Assembly: GCA_964374095.1 (NCBI GenBank)
Contig: CAYJXJ010000015.1
Location: 1 to 43,436, forward strand
DNA: 43,436 bases
DNA from: CAYJXJ01 sp964374095
Lineage (GTDB): Bacteria; Elusimicrobiota; Elusimicrobia; UBA1565; UBA9628
Direction: 5' to 3'
In this document: positions 1 to 7,362 of the stretch, one piece after another
How the letters are laid out: each line of letters starts with the position of its first letter
How positions within the stretch are numbered: the first letter of the stretch is position 1
The notes under the pieces: model-generated
What the model was told of the DNA's origin: nothing
Database searches by the model: none
Seen by the model: the letters and a program-made list of their open reading frames with translations, nothing else
Program-made: the position numbers and the translations under genes

Positions 1-48
1 GAAACGCGCCAAACGTTGACAGGGAGGCTTTTTCAGCGGAATCAAGTG

Positions 49-77
49 TTGAGACCTGACCCCGTTTTCCTATCATT
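49..77 (+). promoter_or_regulatory. Promoter of the TauE operon, with shared -10 box
   Basis: TTGAGA (49-54), a 16-base spacer and TATCAT (71-76) form a sigma70-like promoter. Exactly 6 bases separate the -10 from the ATG at 83, so the mRNA should start at or next to the start codon (leaderless). Bases 57-77 (TGACCCCG, a T run, CCTATCATT) recur almost unchanged at 7276-7297 and 43377-43397, each time around a -10 in front of a gene. Confidence 0.65.
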
Positions 78-82
78 GTCCG

Positions 83-856
83 ATGCCGCTTCCAACCGCC
101 GAGTTCGCCGCCTTGGCGGCGCTGGTCTTCTTCGCGGGCATCGTCGACAGCCTGGCGGGAGGCGGGGGCCTCATCACCCTGCCCGCGTACTATTCCGCGG
201 GACTCGATCCCGGGCTCATCCTTGGCACCAACAAGCTCTCCTCGGCTATCGGCACCGTCGCTTCGGCGCGCCGCTACTTCAAGACGCTGAGCCTGGAGGT
301 GGGACCCCTGCTGCCGGCCGTGGCCGCGGCGCTCGCCGGAAGCTTCGTGGGCGCGGCGCTGGCCATGCGGCTCGATTCCCGATATTTGAGGCCGTTGTTG
401 TTGGTCTGCATCCCCGCGGCCGGCGCGGCGCTTTGGGCAAACCCCGGATTCGGCCGCGAGGATTTGAGCGCGCGATTTTCAGCGCGTCAGCTGTCTTGGA
501 GAACGGCGGGGCTGGCCTTCCCGATCGGCTGCTACGACGGCTTCTTCGGGCCCGGCACCGGGACTTTCCTGGCCCTGGGATTGGCCGTGGTTTGCCGCTA
601 CGGGCTGCTGGAGGCCACGGCGCGGGCCAAGCTCCTCAACCTCGCGACCAACGCGGCCGCGCTCGCCGCGTTTCTCGCCGGGGGACGGGTCCAGCTCAAG
701 CTGGGCCTGGCGATGGGCGCGGTGAGCGTGGCCGGGCATGCCCTCGGTTCCCGCTGGGGCGTCGAGCGCGGCGCCGCGGTCATCCGCCCCATGGTGCTGG
801 TGGTCGGGGCCGGACTGTTTCTCAAGCTGGCGGTGGACGCGTGGACTGGGCGCTAG
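83..856 (+). CDS. TauE/SafE family membrane permease
   Basis: This 257-residue polytopic membrane protein belongs to the TauE/SafE (DUF81) family, whose members are linked to export or uptake of sulfite, sulfoacetate and other organic anions. Visible family signatures are the Gly-rich GGGGLITLP near residue 27, GTNKL near 49, and in the second half GCYDGFFGPGTGTF near 150, the mirror copy of the first-half motif. Length and about eight hydrophobic segments fit the family. The start is the ATG 6 bases after a TATCAT -10 box. It is the first gene of an operon, and the next gene begins inside its 3' end. The substrate cannot be read from the sequence. Confidence 0.9.
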   Translation: MPLPTAEFAALAALVFFAGIVDSLAGGGGLITLPAYYSAGLDPGLILGTNKLSSAIGTVASARRYFKTLSLEVGPLLPAVAAALAGSFVGAALAMRLDSRYLRPLLLVCIPAAGAALWANPGFGREDLSARFSARQLSWRTAGLAFPIGCYDGFFGPGTGTFLALGLAVVCRYGLLEATARAKLLNLATNAAALAAFLAGGRVQLKLGLAMGAVSVAGHALGSRWGVERGAAVIRPMVLVVGAGLFLKLAVDAWTGR

Positions 857-1878
857 CCCTGGCCCGGGTCGGACTCTCGGCCTCGATTGGAGCCGCCGCG
901 GGCCGCCGGTCAGCCCTCTGGGCCGCGGCCATGGCAGCCGCCGTTCCCGGCGCCTGGGAAGGGGTGGGCCGGGCCCAGGCGGTCCCGGCCTTGATCCTGC
1001 TGGCCGCCGTGGCCCTGCTGAGGTCCCAACTCGGGGGCTTCTGGCCCGGCGCCTTGATCGGCGCGGCGGCGGCCCTGCTCGGCGGGCTTCCGGATATTCC
1101 GGAACTCTCGGAGTCGCTCCTGTCGCACGGCGAGCTTCTGCGTCAGATCGCCAGGCTGCAATCAAACGCCTATGAGGCGCCGCCGCTGACCTGGGCCGCG
1201 GTGTGCTTCGCCGGCGCGCGCGCGGGAGCCGCCGGCCGGACCGTCGGCGCCATGGGTCTGGGGATGCTGTGCGGGTCCGTGGGAGTGTGCTTGATCTTCG
1301 ATCCCTTGAGGCTTTCGCTGGGGACCGGGGGGATTCTCTTGGCTCCGGCCGCGGCGTTCTTGCCCCGCTGGCGGGCGGTGGCGCTGGGCGCCTGTCTTGC
1401 GGCCCGGGCCGCGGCCGGTTTTGAGACCCGCGTCCCGGCTTTGGAAACCGCGCGGCTCGACCGGCAGCGGGGCGCTCTGGCGCGGCGAGAGGCGGCCTAC
1501 GTGGCCGAGAAACTGACCCGGAGAGACCTGCTGTTGCAGCTCTCGGAGCCCGACCGGCGATTCACCGAGGCGCTGGATCCCGCGGTGCCGGCGGCTTTTT
1601 TCGCTTGGCCCGATGACAATTCTCCGGACGGGCAGGGGCTTGGGTTGGCGGAGGCGACGGGTCGCGCGGCCGAGACCCTTTGCCGGGGGGGGCGGGTCTG
1701 GCTGGCATCCGACGGACTCTTCAGGAATCCCGTGATCCCGGCCGCCCGCATGGACGGCTATGCCGAACGCGTGATCCGCGGCCTTGCCAAGGGCATGCGG
1801 TTGGGTCGAGCCGAGGTGTCGCCCGACTTGATCCATTACTACCCCCTGCTGGCTGGGGAGGGGTTGGGGTGTGAGTAG
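841..1878 (+). CDS. Hypothetical polytopic membrane protein
   Basis: I do not recognise a family. The 345-residue protein starts at GTG 841, overlapping the TauE gene by 16 bases. The first ~200 residues contain several hydrophobic segments, including AVPALILLAAVALL and a Gly/Leu-rich pair near residues 130-170. A short charged stretch (ETARLDRQRGALARREAAY) follows, then a soluble ~140-residue tail with FFAWPDDNSPDGQGLGLAEA. The reading frame stays open far upstream to base 16, but that part only shadows TauE. Overlaps with the genes on both sides indicate one transcript. Lying before two GT-C-like proteins, it could belong to cell-envelope glycan or lipid-carrier work, which is inference only. 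Confidence 0.7.
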   Translation: MDWALALARVGLSASIGAAAGRRSALWAAAMAAAVPGAWEGVGRAQAVPALILLAAVALLRSQLGGFWPGALIGAAAALLGGLPDIPELSESLLSHGELLRQIARLQSNAYEAPPLTWAAVCFAGARAGAAGRTVGAMGLGMLCGSVGVCLIFDPLRLSLGTGGILLAPAAAFLPRWRAVALGACLAARAAAGFETRVPALETARLDRQRGALARREAAYVAEKLTRRDLLLQLSEPDRRFTEALDPAVPAAFFAWPDDNSPDGQGLGLAEATGRAAETLCRGGRVWLASDGLFRNPVIPAARMDGYAERVIRGLAKGMRLGRAEVSPDLIHYYPLLAGEGLGCE

Positions 1879-3346
1879 GCGCTCGGGATTGGCTTTGGCC
1901 GCGGCCGTCCTGGGGGGCCTGGTTTGGGCGCGGGTCTGGGGCGTCTGCCGGGACGTGACCCTCGAGCCTTGGCACGGCGTTCTGGGGCTCATGAATATCG
2001 CCGCGATCACCGGGCACGGGGGGGATCGCATGCTCTACACCCCCAGCCGTCCCCCCGCCGGCGTCGCGATAGCGACGCCATTTCTGGCCTCGCGCTCCGG
2101 AGAGCCGCGACGGGCGTTGGCCGCGGTACGAGTCCTGATGCCTGGTGTCTTTGCCGTTGTCGTTGCCGTGTCGTTCTTGTTTTTCTCCCGCCTATTCTCC
2201 TTGCCGGCGGCGTTCGCCGCCGGCGGCCTTCTCGCGCTGGATCCCCTGGCGCTCTCCCAAGCCCCATTTTTTCTCTTTGACATCGGGGCGGGCCTTCCCG
2301 CCCTCCTATTCCTGTGGGCGGCTTGGCGGCAGATGGAGTCGCCGACCGCGGGACGTCGCGCCATGACGGCGGCGGCGGCCGCGTTGGCGGCGACGAGCCG
2401 CTACCATCTGCCGGTCTTGTTTCTCGCGCCGATGGCGCAGGTCCTGATCCGCGGGCGCGGGGGACCGCGCGAGCGGCTTATCGAGCTCGTGAGGAGCGGT
2501 CTTTGGCTGACCCCGTTGTGGGGAGCCCTGGGATTCGGGGTCCTGCAATCGGGCTTGGAGTGGCTCGCCCACGGCAGTCCCCCGGTCCTCCGGGACCTCC
2601 AAATGGTTTGGCTTGAGCTGCGGGCCAATCTCGGAGACGTCAATCCCGCGCGGCCATGGTGGCTCTACGCCGACGGCCTTTGGGCGCAATTGGGTTCGCG
2701 GTTGTCCTGGCTTGGGTTGACGGGGGTCGGGGTATGGTGCGCGCGCCGCCGTCCCCGCGACAGCTACCTGGCGCTCGCGCTATTGCTGCCGCTGGCCGCC
2801 ATGAGCGGCGTGGTGCGCAACCGGGATCACCGTTACGCGCTCTTCCTGCTGCCGCTGGTTTATGCGGCCGTCGGGGAGGGGATCGAGGCGGTGACGACTT
2901 GGCTGAAGGCCGGCCGCGCGCTCCGCTGGAGCATTGCCGCGGCGTGCTTGGGGATGGGTCCCATCGGCGCGACGATGGCATCGTGGCGCTATATTAAGGA
3001 AGAGCCGGTCTTGAGATCGCGGGCCTTTCTCGACCTGGCGGGCTGGCTCGAAGGCCGCGTCCCGCCGGACGGCTGCGTGGGCTGGCGCGCGGGGGACATC
3101 GCCATGCCTTTGGAGCGGGGACCCGGCGGTCCGGGACGGCCCGACTTTCTGATGGGCGCTCCTGTCTTTCGCTACTTTGTCGCCCGTCGGTTGGAAGAAC
3201 TGCGCTCCGGAGCCGTGGCCTCCTGCGCTCCCGCGGTCATCGTGGAACCCGGGACCGACGGCGGCGGGGCGTTGGCGACGATTTGGGCGGATGGGCGTCC
3301 TGAGCGGCGTCTCTACCCGGACGGACTTCGCCCAGCCGCGCCATGA
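1871..3346 (+). CDS. GT-C-like membrane glycosyltransferase family protein
   Basis: This 491-residue protein has about ten hydrophobic segments alternating with short loops, and a soluble C-terminal tail of about 100 residues. The layout resembles GT-C fold (GT39/ArnT/PMT-like) glycosyltransferases that use polyprenyl-phosphate sugars at the outer face of the membrane. An early acidic loop (CRDVTLEPWHG, residues ~26-36) sits where these enzymes carry catalytic acidic residues, but I see no firm signature, so the family assignment is tentative. The start is GTG 1871, overlapping the previous stop by 8 bases. Its TGA overlaps the next ATG (ATGA at 3343), so the two are likely translationally coupled. 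Confidence 0.6.
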   Translation: MSRRSGLALAAAVLGGLVWARVWGVCRDVTLEPWHGVLGLMNIAAITGHGGDRMLYTPSRPPAGVAIATPFLASRSGEPRRALAAVRVLMPGVFAVVVAVSFLFFSRLFSLPAAFAAGGLLALDPLALSQAPFFLFDIGAGLPALLFLWAAWRQMESPTAGRRAMTAAAAALAATSRYHLPVLFLAPMAQVLIRGRGGPRERLIELVRSGLWLTPLWGALGFGVLQSGLEWLAHGSPPVLRDLQMVWLELRANLGDVNPARPWWLYADGLWAQLGSRLSWLGLTGVGVWCARRRPRDSYLALALLLPLAAMSGVVRNRDHRYALFLLPLVYAAVGEGIEAVTTWLKAGRALRWSIAAACLGMGPIGATMASWRYIKEEPVLRSRAFLDLAGWLEGRVPPDGCVGWRAGDIAMPLERGPGGPGRPDFLMGAPVFRYFVARRLEELRSGAVASCAPAVIVEPGTDGGGALATIWADGRPERRLYPDGLRPAAP

Positions 3347-5127
3347 CCGCCCGGCGCCTGACCTGGTTGGGGTTGGCCGCGGTCATGGTCCCCGCGCTGT
3401 TCAATGCCTTCCTTCATGATCCGGCCATAGGCTACGACGCGCCCTCGCATTGGGACTATGTCCGCACGCTGGCCCAAGGCCGGCTTCCCGACCGCTCAGA
3501 CTCTGCTCAGTTCTTCTCCCCTCCCCTGGCCTACGCTCCCCCGGCGCTGGGAGTCGCCGCGGGACTCTCGAAGGAGAGCGGCGGCCGTTTGGCCCTACTC
3601 GTGAACGCCCTCTACGGGCTTGCGATGTGCTGGTTCCTCGCGGACCTCTGCCGCTTTCTGGGGGAGCCCCTGGCGAGCCGGCCCTATTGGGCCCTCGCCT
3701 GCCTGGCCCTAATGCCGGTGTTCTTTAGGACCCTGGCTTTCAATCGACCCGAGGCGCAGTTGGCGCTGCTCTCCGAGCTGGTCGGGGTGTGGCTGCTGCG
3801 TCTTGCCTTGCGGGAGAGCGTTCCGATCGACCGTCTGGCGGCCGGGATGGGCCTGGGAGGCCTCCTATTATGCCGCCAGTGGGGAATCTTCGTGCTGGCC
3901 GCGTGCGCGGTTTTCGCATTCGCGGCCCGCGGGATCCCTCCGGAGCGACGCCGGCATTTGAGGGTGGCCGTCGCGTTGGGCGTTGTCTTGGGGGGATGGT
4001 TCTACGTGCGCCAGGGTTTTCGCTACGGCAGCGCCGTCGCCTATGTACGCGGCCCGGCCTGGCCTGGCGCGGGCGCCGCCCTGGCCCGGGTGGCGGGCGG
4101 CTGGGTCGGAGCTCTGCGCGATCCCTTCGGCTCTTATGAGAGGAGCGGGACGCTGGCGGTTCTCTACGCGGACTTCTTCGCGGACACCCAGGGCTACTTC
4201 TCGGTCTACGGCAGGGACCGCGCCTCGGGCGCCTACGTGGCCGGCGACGACCTGGCGCGCGCGGCCCACTGGCGCCGCTTTGACCCCGGCTTTGATACCA
4301 ACCGCGCCGCATCGGTCGGGTTCCAGCGCCGGGCCGTTCTCGCCGGGGCGGTCCCGGGGCTCTTGTTGCTGGCGGGCCTGGCGGGGGCTTGGCCCGCGCG
4401 GCGGGGCGCCGGTGGACGAGCGAATGGGGGAGGCGAGGTTCGCCTCCTGTCGGCCCTAATCGGCGTTGCGTCCTTGACCGGCTACCTCGTCTGGCTGTGC
4501 CGCTACGGTCTCGATCACGGCAATGCCGTGAAAGCCACCTATCTGGCGGCGGCCTTCCCCTACGCCGCCCTCCTCGCCGGCGATGCCGCGGCGAGGATCT
4601 CGGCGCGGGGCGGACATCTCAGGCTTGCCTTGCTGGCGGCCTTTTTCCTCAGCGCGGCGGCGATCTACCCGCAGAATTTCACCCGCTACCTCAGCGCGGG
4701 CGAACGGTTGTTGCGTCCCTTGTACCCCGAGTCCTGGGGCGCCGACGCCCCCGCCGGCGGGACGACCGCTGGTCTCGGGCTGGTCTCCTCCGGCGCGGCT
4801 CCCGAGCCGCTGGAAACCCTCGAGCGTCGAGCCGTGGTCTCCCCTCGGAATGCCCGGCTGCGCTCCGAGTTGGGGGTGGCGCGCTACCTCTCCGGCGACA
4901 TCGCCGGCGCACGCCGGGAGCTGGAGGCGGCGCTGCGCCTCAATCCCGCCTTGGGTGAAGCCAGCCTGTCGTTGGCCGCGGTATTGATGGATCAAGGCGA
5001 GCTGGCCGAGGCGCGCCGGGTGCTGGCGCGCGGCCGGGAGCGTCTCATTAAGAAAGACCGCGAACTCCTGGGCGAGCGCTTTGAAGGCAGCCTGCGCGAA
5101 GTAGACCGCCGTGCGACGCGACGGTAG
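3343..5127 (+). CDS. GT-C-like membrane protein with C-terminal TPR repeats
   Basis: In this 594-residue protein, residues ~1-450 form a multi-pass membrane domain. The N-terminal loop GYDAPSHWDYVRTLAQGRLP, followed by a PPLAYAPPAL stretch, matches the 'YDExxHxxY...G.LP...PPLYY' pattern of GT39/ArnT-like enzymes, where the acidic residue is catalytic. After the last hydrophobic segment (FFLSAAAIYPQNF, ~440) there is a soluble TPR-like region: ARLRSELGVARYLSGDIAGA at ~505, then LEAALRLNPALGEASLSLAAVL. TPR tails on such glycosyltransferases are common and suggest protein partners. It is the last gene of the operon. The next transcription unit begins after the palindrome at 5144. Confidence 0.72.
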   Translation: MTARRLTWLGLAAVMVPALFNAFLHDPAIGYDAPSHWDYVRTLAQGRLPDRSDSAQFFSPPLAYAPPALGVAAGLSKESGGRLALLVNALYGLAMCWFLADLCRFLGEPLASRPYWALACLALMPVFFRTLAFNRPEAQLALLSELVGVWLLRLALRESVPIDRLAAGMGLGGLLLCRQWGIFVLAACAVFAFAARGIPPERRRHLRVAVALGVVLGGWFYVRQGFRYGSAVAYVRGPAWPGAGAALARVAGGWVGALRDPFGSYERSGTLAVLYADFFADTQGYFSVYGRDRASGAYVAGDDLARAAHWRRFDPGFDTNRAASVGFQRRAVLAGAVPGLLLLAGLAGAWPARRGAGGRANGGGEVRLLSALIGVASLTGYLVWLCRYGLDHGNAVKATYLAAAFPYAALLAGDAAARISARGGHLRLALLAAFFLSAAAIYPQNFTRYLSAGERLLRPLYPESWGADAPAGGTTAGLGLVSSGAAPEPLETLERRAVVSPRNARLRSELGVARYLSGDIAGARRELEAALRLNPALGEASLSLAAVLMDQGELAEARRVLARGRERLIKKDRELLGERFEGSLREVDRRATRR

Positions 5128-5143
5128 CCGGTGGCAAGGCGTT

Positions 5144-5161
5144 ACCTCCATTAATGGAGGT
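5144..5161. promoter_or_regulatory. Perfect 18-bp palindrome, possible operator
   Basis: ACCTCCATT followed directly by AATGGAGGT is a perfect 9+9 dyad. It lies 17 bases after the stop of the glycosyltransferase gene and 22 bases before the -35 of the cyclase promoter. There is no T tract, so a terminator role is unlikely. A site for a dimeric regulator of the cyclase/HD-GYP gene fits the position. Function is inferred. Confidence 0.5.
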
Positions 5162-5183
5162 GGCAGCCGCCCGCGCGACCCCC

Positions 5184-5212
5184 TTGACCAATTCTCGGAC
5201 CGGGGCTAAACT
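5184..5212 (+). promoter_or_regulatory. Sigma70-type promoter of the cyclase/HD-GYP gene
   Basis: TTGACC (5184-5189), a 17-base spacer and TAAACT (5207-5212). The predicted transcript starts near 5219, downstream of the ATG at 5154. This argues for translation from GTG 5253. Confidence 0.7.
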
Positions 5213-5252
5213 ATCGGGCCGGTGCCCCGCGGCCCATCCGAGCCCGGCGAAC

Positions 5253-7265
5253 GTGGAAATCGAAGAGATCGTTAGGGAACGCCGTCTCCTGCCCATGCTT
5301 AAGCAAGCCTGGGAGCACCGCATCCAGCGCCACTTCGAACTGGGTCTCGCGGGGGTCCTGCTGGTTCTCATCCCGGTCGTCACCTGGTTCTGCGACGACC
5401 GGATGGCGCTCATCAACCTTTACTTCCTGCCGGTGCTTCTCGCGGCCTACTTCCTCGATGCCCGCGGCGCCGTGCTGGGAGGCGCGCTCTCGATCCTGGT
5501 AGTCTTCTTCTATGTGGTCCTCTCTCCCGAGGCCTTTTATACCCCGCACACCCGGCTGGGTCTTTTCCTCCATCTGGCCACGTGGGGCGGGGTGCTCATC
5601 CTCTGCGGGGCCCTGGTGGGGAGGCTCAATGAGCGCGTCCAGGTGAATTTTTCCCAGCTTCGGGTGCGCGTGGACGACTGGAAAGACGCTCAGAAAGAGC
5701 TCCTGCGGCGCGTGGACGCGCTGGACCGCCGCAACACCGCTCTGGAGGGGACCCGCGAGAAGCTCGAATCGGCTCTGTACTCGGCGATGGACCCGTGGGT
5801 GGCCAACATGCTCGTCAACCGCAGGCTGGCCAACGAGAAGCGGGAGATCTCGGTGCTCTTCGCCGACATCGCCCACTTCACGGCGTCGGTCGAGGAGATG
5901 CAGCCCGAAGCGGTGGTCCGCCACATGAACCGTCTTTTTTCCGAGCTTGAGCCCATACTCGCCTCCTACAACGGCCATCTCGACAAGTACCTCGGCGACG
6001 GGCTCATGGCGGAGTTCGGCATCCCGCTGTATCACCAGCAGAACGCCCTGCAGGCGGTGCTGGCCGCGGTCCAGATGCAGAAGCGCGTCTCCTCCCCGGA
6101 CTTTCGCTGGAAGCTGAGGATGGGCATCTCTCACGGCGAGGCATTCGTCGGGTTGGTCGGCTCGGAGCGCCGCAAGGCCTACACCGCCTTCGGCGACGTG
6201 GTCAATGTGGCCGCGCGCCTGGAGAAGATCTGTCCGGAGGGCAGCGTCTGCGTCGATGGCGCCACCCAGTCCAAGGTTTCGCGGTGGTTCGTGACGCGCC
6301 GGCTGGTCATGGGGGAGAAGGCCGACGCGCGGGAGCAGGCCGCCGCCCGGCTCCAAGCCCTGCAGGAGCGGATGTCTTCGGGGCGGTCCGATTGCGACCT
6401 CATGCTCGAAGCCGCGCGCTTGAGCGGGGAGCTGGGGGAGGTCCCCCAGGCGGTCGAGTACTACCGAAAAGCGTTGGCGGTGAACCCTCAAATCCAGGAA
6501 CGGGTGGAGGCCGCCGTCGCGGAGCTGGTTTTGTCCCGGGAATCCTCCTCCGAGAGGTCGGTGCGCCTGCGGGGCAAGCACAAGGCGGTCGATACCTACG
6601 AAGTCGTCTCGCTGAAGGATCCCCTGGCCGACCTCCGTCGCATCCCGGAGCCCATCCGTGCCGCGTCCGAGACCCGGCTCAAGGCCATGGGGATCAATCG
6701 CGATCTCATGCTGCCGATCGAGTCCCTCGACGGCACCTTGGGGCATTCCCTGGTCACGGCCGCGATAGCCGGAGCCCTGGCCGAGGCGATGGGCCTGTCT
6801 CCGGAAGAACGGCGCGTCTCCTTCGAGGCGGGATTCTACCACGACGTCGGCCGGCGCAATGTCCCCGAACACCTTCTCAATCAGGACGAAATGCTCTCGG
6901 CCCTGCCCGAACAGGATTTGCAGATGGTGCGGGTCCACGTCGAAGCCGCCCGCCTCGTGATGGGGGAGCTCGGCATCTCCGTGCCCCCCGCCGTCGTCGA
7001 CGCGATCGAAGCCCATCATGAGAATTTCGATGGGAGCGGCTACCCGAAGCGCCTGGCCGGACAGTCCATCCCGCGGGCCGCGCGGCTGGTGCGGGTGGCC
7101 GACGAGTACGACCGCCTGACCTCCCCCCGCCTGCACCGGGAAGGCTGGGAGGCTGCCGCCGCGGCCACCGAGCTCACCGCCGCGGCCGAGCGGGGAGAGC
7201 TCGATCCCCAAGCCGTGGCCGCGCTCGGGACCCTGGTGCGGAGCAGCCTGCCGGGCTCCGTTTGA
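5253..7265 (+). CDS. Membrane class III nucleotidyl cyclase fused to HD-GYP domain
   Basis: About 670 residues from GTG 5253. Four hydrophobic segments (residues ~27-125) form a MASE-like sensor, followed by a coiled coil (RRVDALDRRNTALEGTREKL). A class III adenylate/guanylate cyclase domain follows. Metal-binding aspartates are D205 (VLFADIAHF) and D249 (KYLGDGLMAEFG), and AFGDVVNVAARLE carries the catalytic Asn and Arg. The Thr in YTAFGD is typical of class IIIb, bicarbonate-responsive cyclases. A TPR-like stretch links to a C-terminal HD domain with H530/D531 (YHDVG) and a GYP motif at ~596, as in c-di-GMP phosphodiesterases. One protein may thus make one cyclic nucleotide and degrade another. 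The true start is uncertain, but ATG 5154 lies upstream of the promoter. Confidence 0.85.
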   Translation: MEIEEIVRERRLLPMLKQAWEHRIQRHFELGLAGVLLVLIPVVTWFCDDRMALINLYFLPVLLAAYFLDARGAVLGGALSILVVFFYVVLSPEAFYTPHTRLGLFLHLATWGGVLILCGALVGRLNERVQVNFSQLRVRVDDWKDAQKELLRRVDALDRRNTALEGTREKLESALYSAMDPWVANMLVNRRLANEKREISVLFADIAHFTASVEEMQPEAVVRHMNRLFSELEPILASYNGHLDKYLGDGLMAEFGIPLYHQQNALQAVLAAVQMQKRVSSPDFRWKLRMGISHGEAFVGLVGSERRKAYTAFGDVVNVAARLEKICPEGSVCVDGATQSKVSRWFVTRRLVMGEKADAREQAAARLQALQERMSSGRSDCDLMLEAARLSGELGEVPQAVEYYRKALAVNPQIQERVEAAVAELVLSRESSSERSVRLRGKHKAVDTYEVVSLKDPLADLRRIPEPIRAASETRLKAMGINRDLMLPIESLDGTLGHSLVTAAIAGALAEAMGLSPEERRVSFEAGFYHDVGRRNVPEHLLNQDEMLSALPEQDLQMVRVHVEAARLVMGELGISVPPAVVDAIEAHHENFDGSGYPKRLAGQSIPRAARLVRVADEYDRLTSPRLHREGWEAAAAATELTAAAERGELDPQAVAALGTLVRSSLPGSV

Positions 7266-7275
7266 TCGGACGGCG

Positions 7276-7297
7276 TGACCCCGTTTTTCCTAGAATT
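7276..7297 (+). promoter_or_regulatory. Shared -10 box in front of ppk1
   Basis: TGACCCCG, a T run and CCTAGAATT repeat the box seen at 57-77 and 43377-43397. TAGAAT (7291-7296) is the candidate -10. No good -35 lies at normal spacing. Directly after it, GGCGTC-GAGA-GACGCC (7298-7313) could form a 6-bp hairpin with a GNRA-type loop, partly overlapping the expected transcription start. Confidence 0.5.
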
Positions 7298-7320
7298 GGC
7301 GTCGAGAGACGCCGGCGCCC

Positions 7321-7362
7321 ATGCCCCACATTCATATGAAACCGGACACCCGGCACCGATGA
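7321..7362 (+). CDS. Possible 13-codon upstream ORF of ppk1
   Basis: ATG at 7321 opens a 13-residue frame (MPHIHMKPDTRHR) whose TGA overlaps the ppk1 ATG as ATGA (7359-7362). It starts about 25 bases after the -10 box. No Shine-Dalgarno sequence precedes the ppk1 ATG itself, so translation of the small ORF followed by re-initiation would be a plausible way to start ppk1. This could also be chance. Confidence 0.35.
   Translation: MPHIHMKPDTRHR

Noticed and set aside
16..840. N-terminal extension of the 345-residue membrane protein, open back to base 16
   Set aside because: It runs in another frame over the clear TauE/SafE gene and has Arg/Gly-rich shadow composition. GTG 841 gives a sensible overlapping start.
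5144..5161. Palindrome as a transcription terminator of the glycosyltransferase operon
   Set aside because: No T tract follows on either strand, and folded as a hairpin it would have only a 6-bp stem.
5154..5252. ATG 5154 as start of the cyclase gene
   Set aside because: A well-formed promoter (5184-5212) lies downstream of it, and the extra residues are low-complexity.
5211..7211. 666-codon ORF antisense to the cyclase gene
   Set aside because: Long antisense frames arise in GC-rich genes. The sense strand has all catalytic motifs, while this one is Arg/Gly/His-rich without domains.
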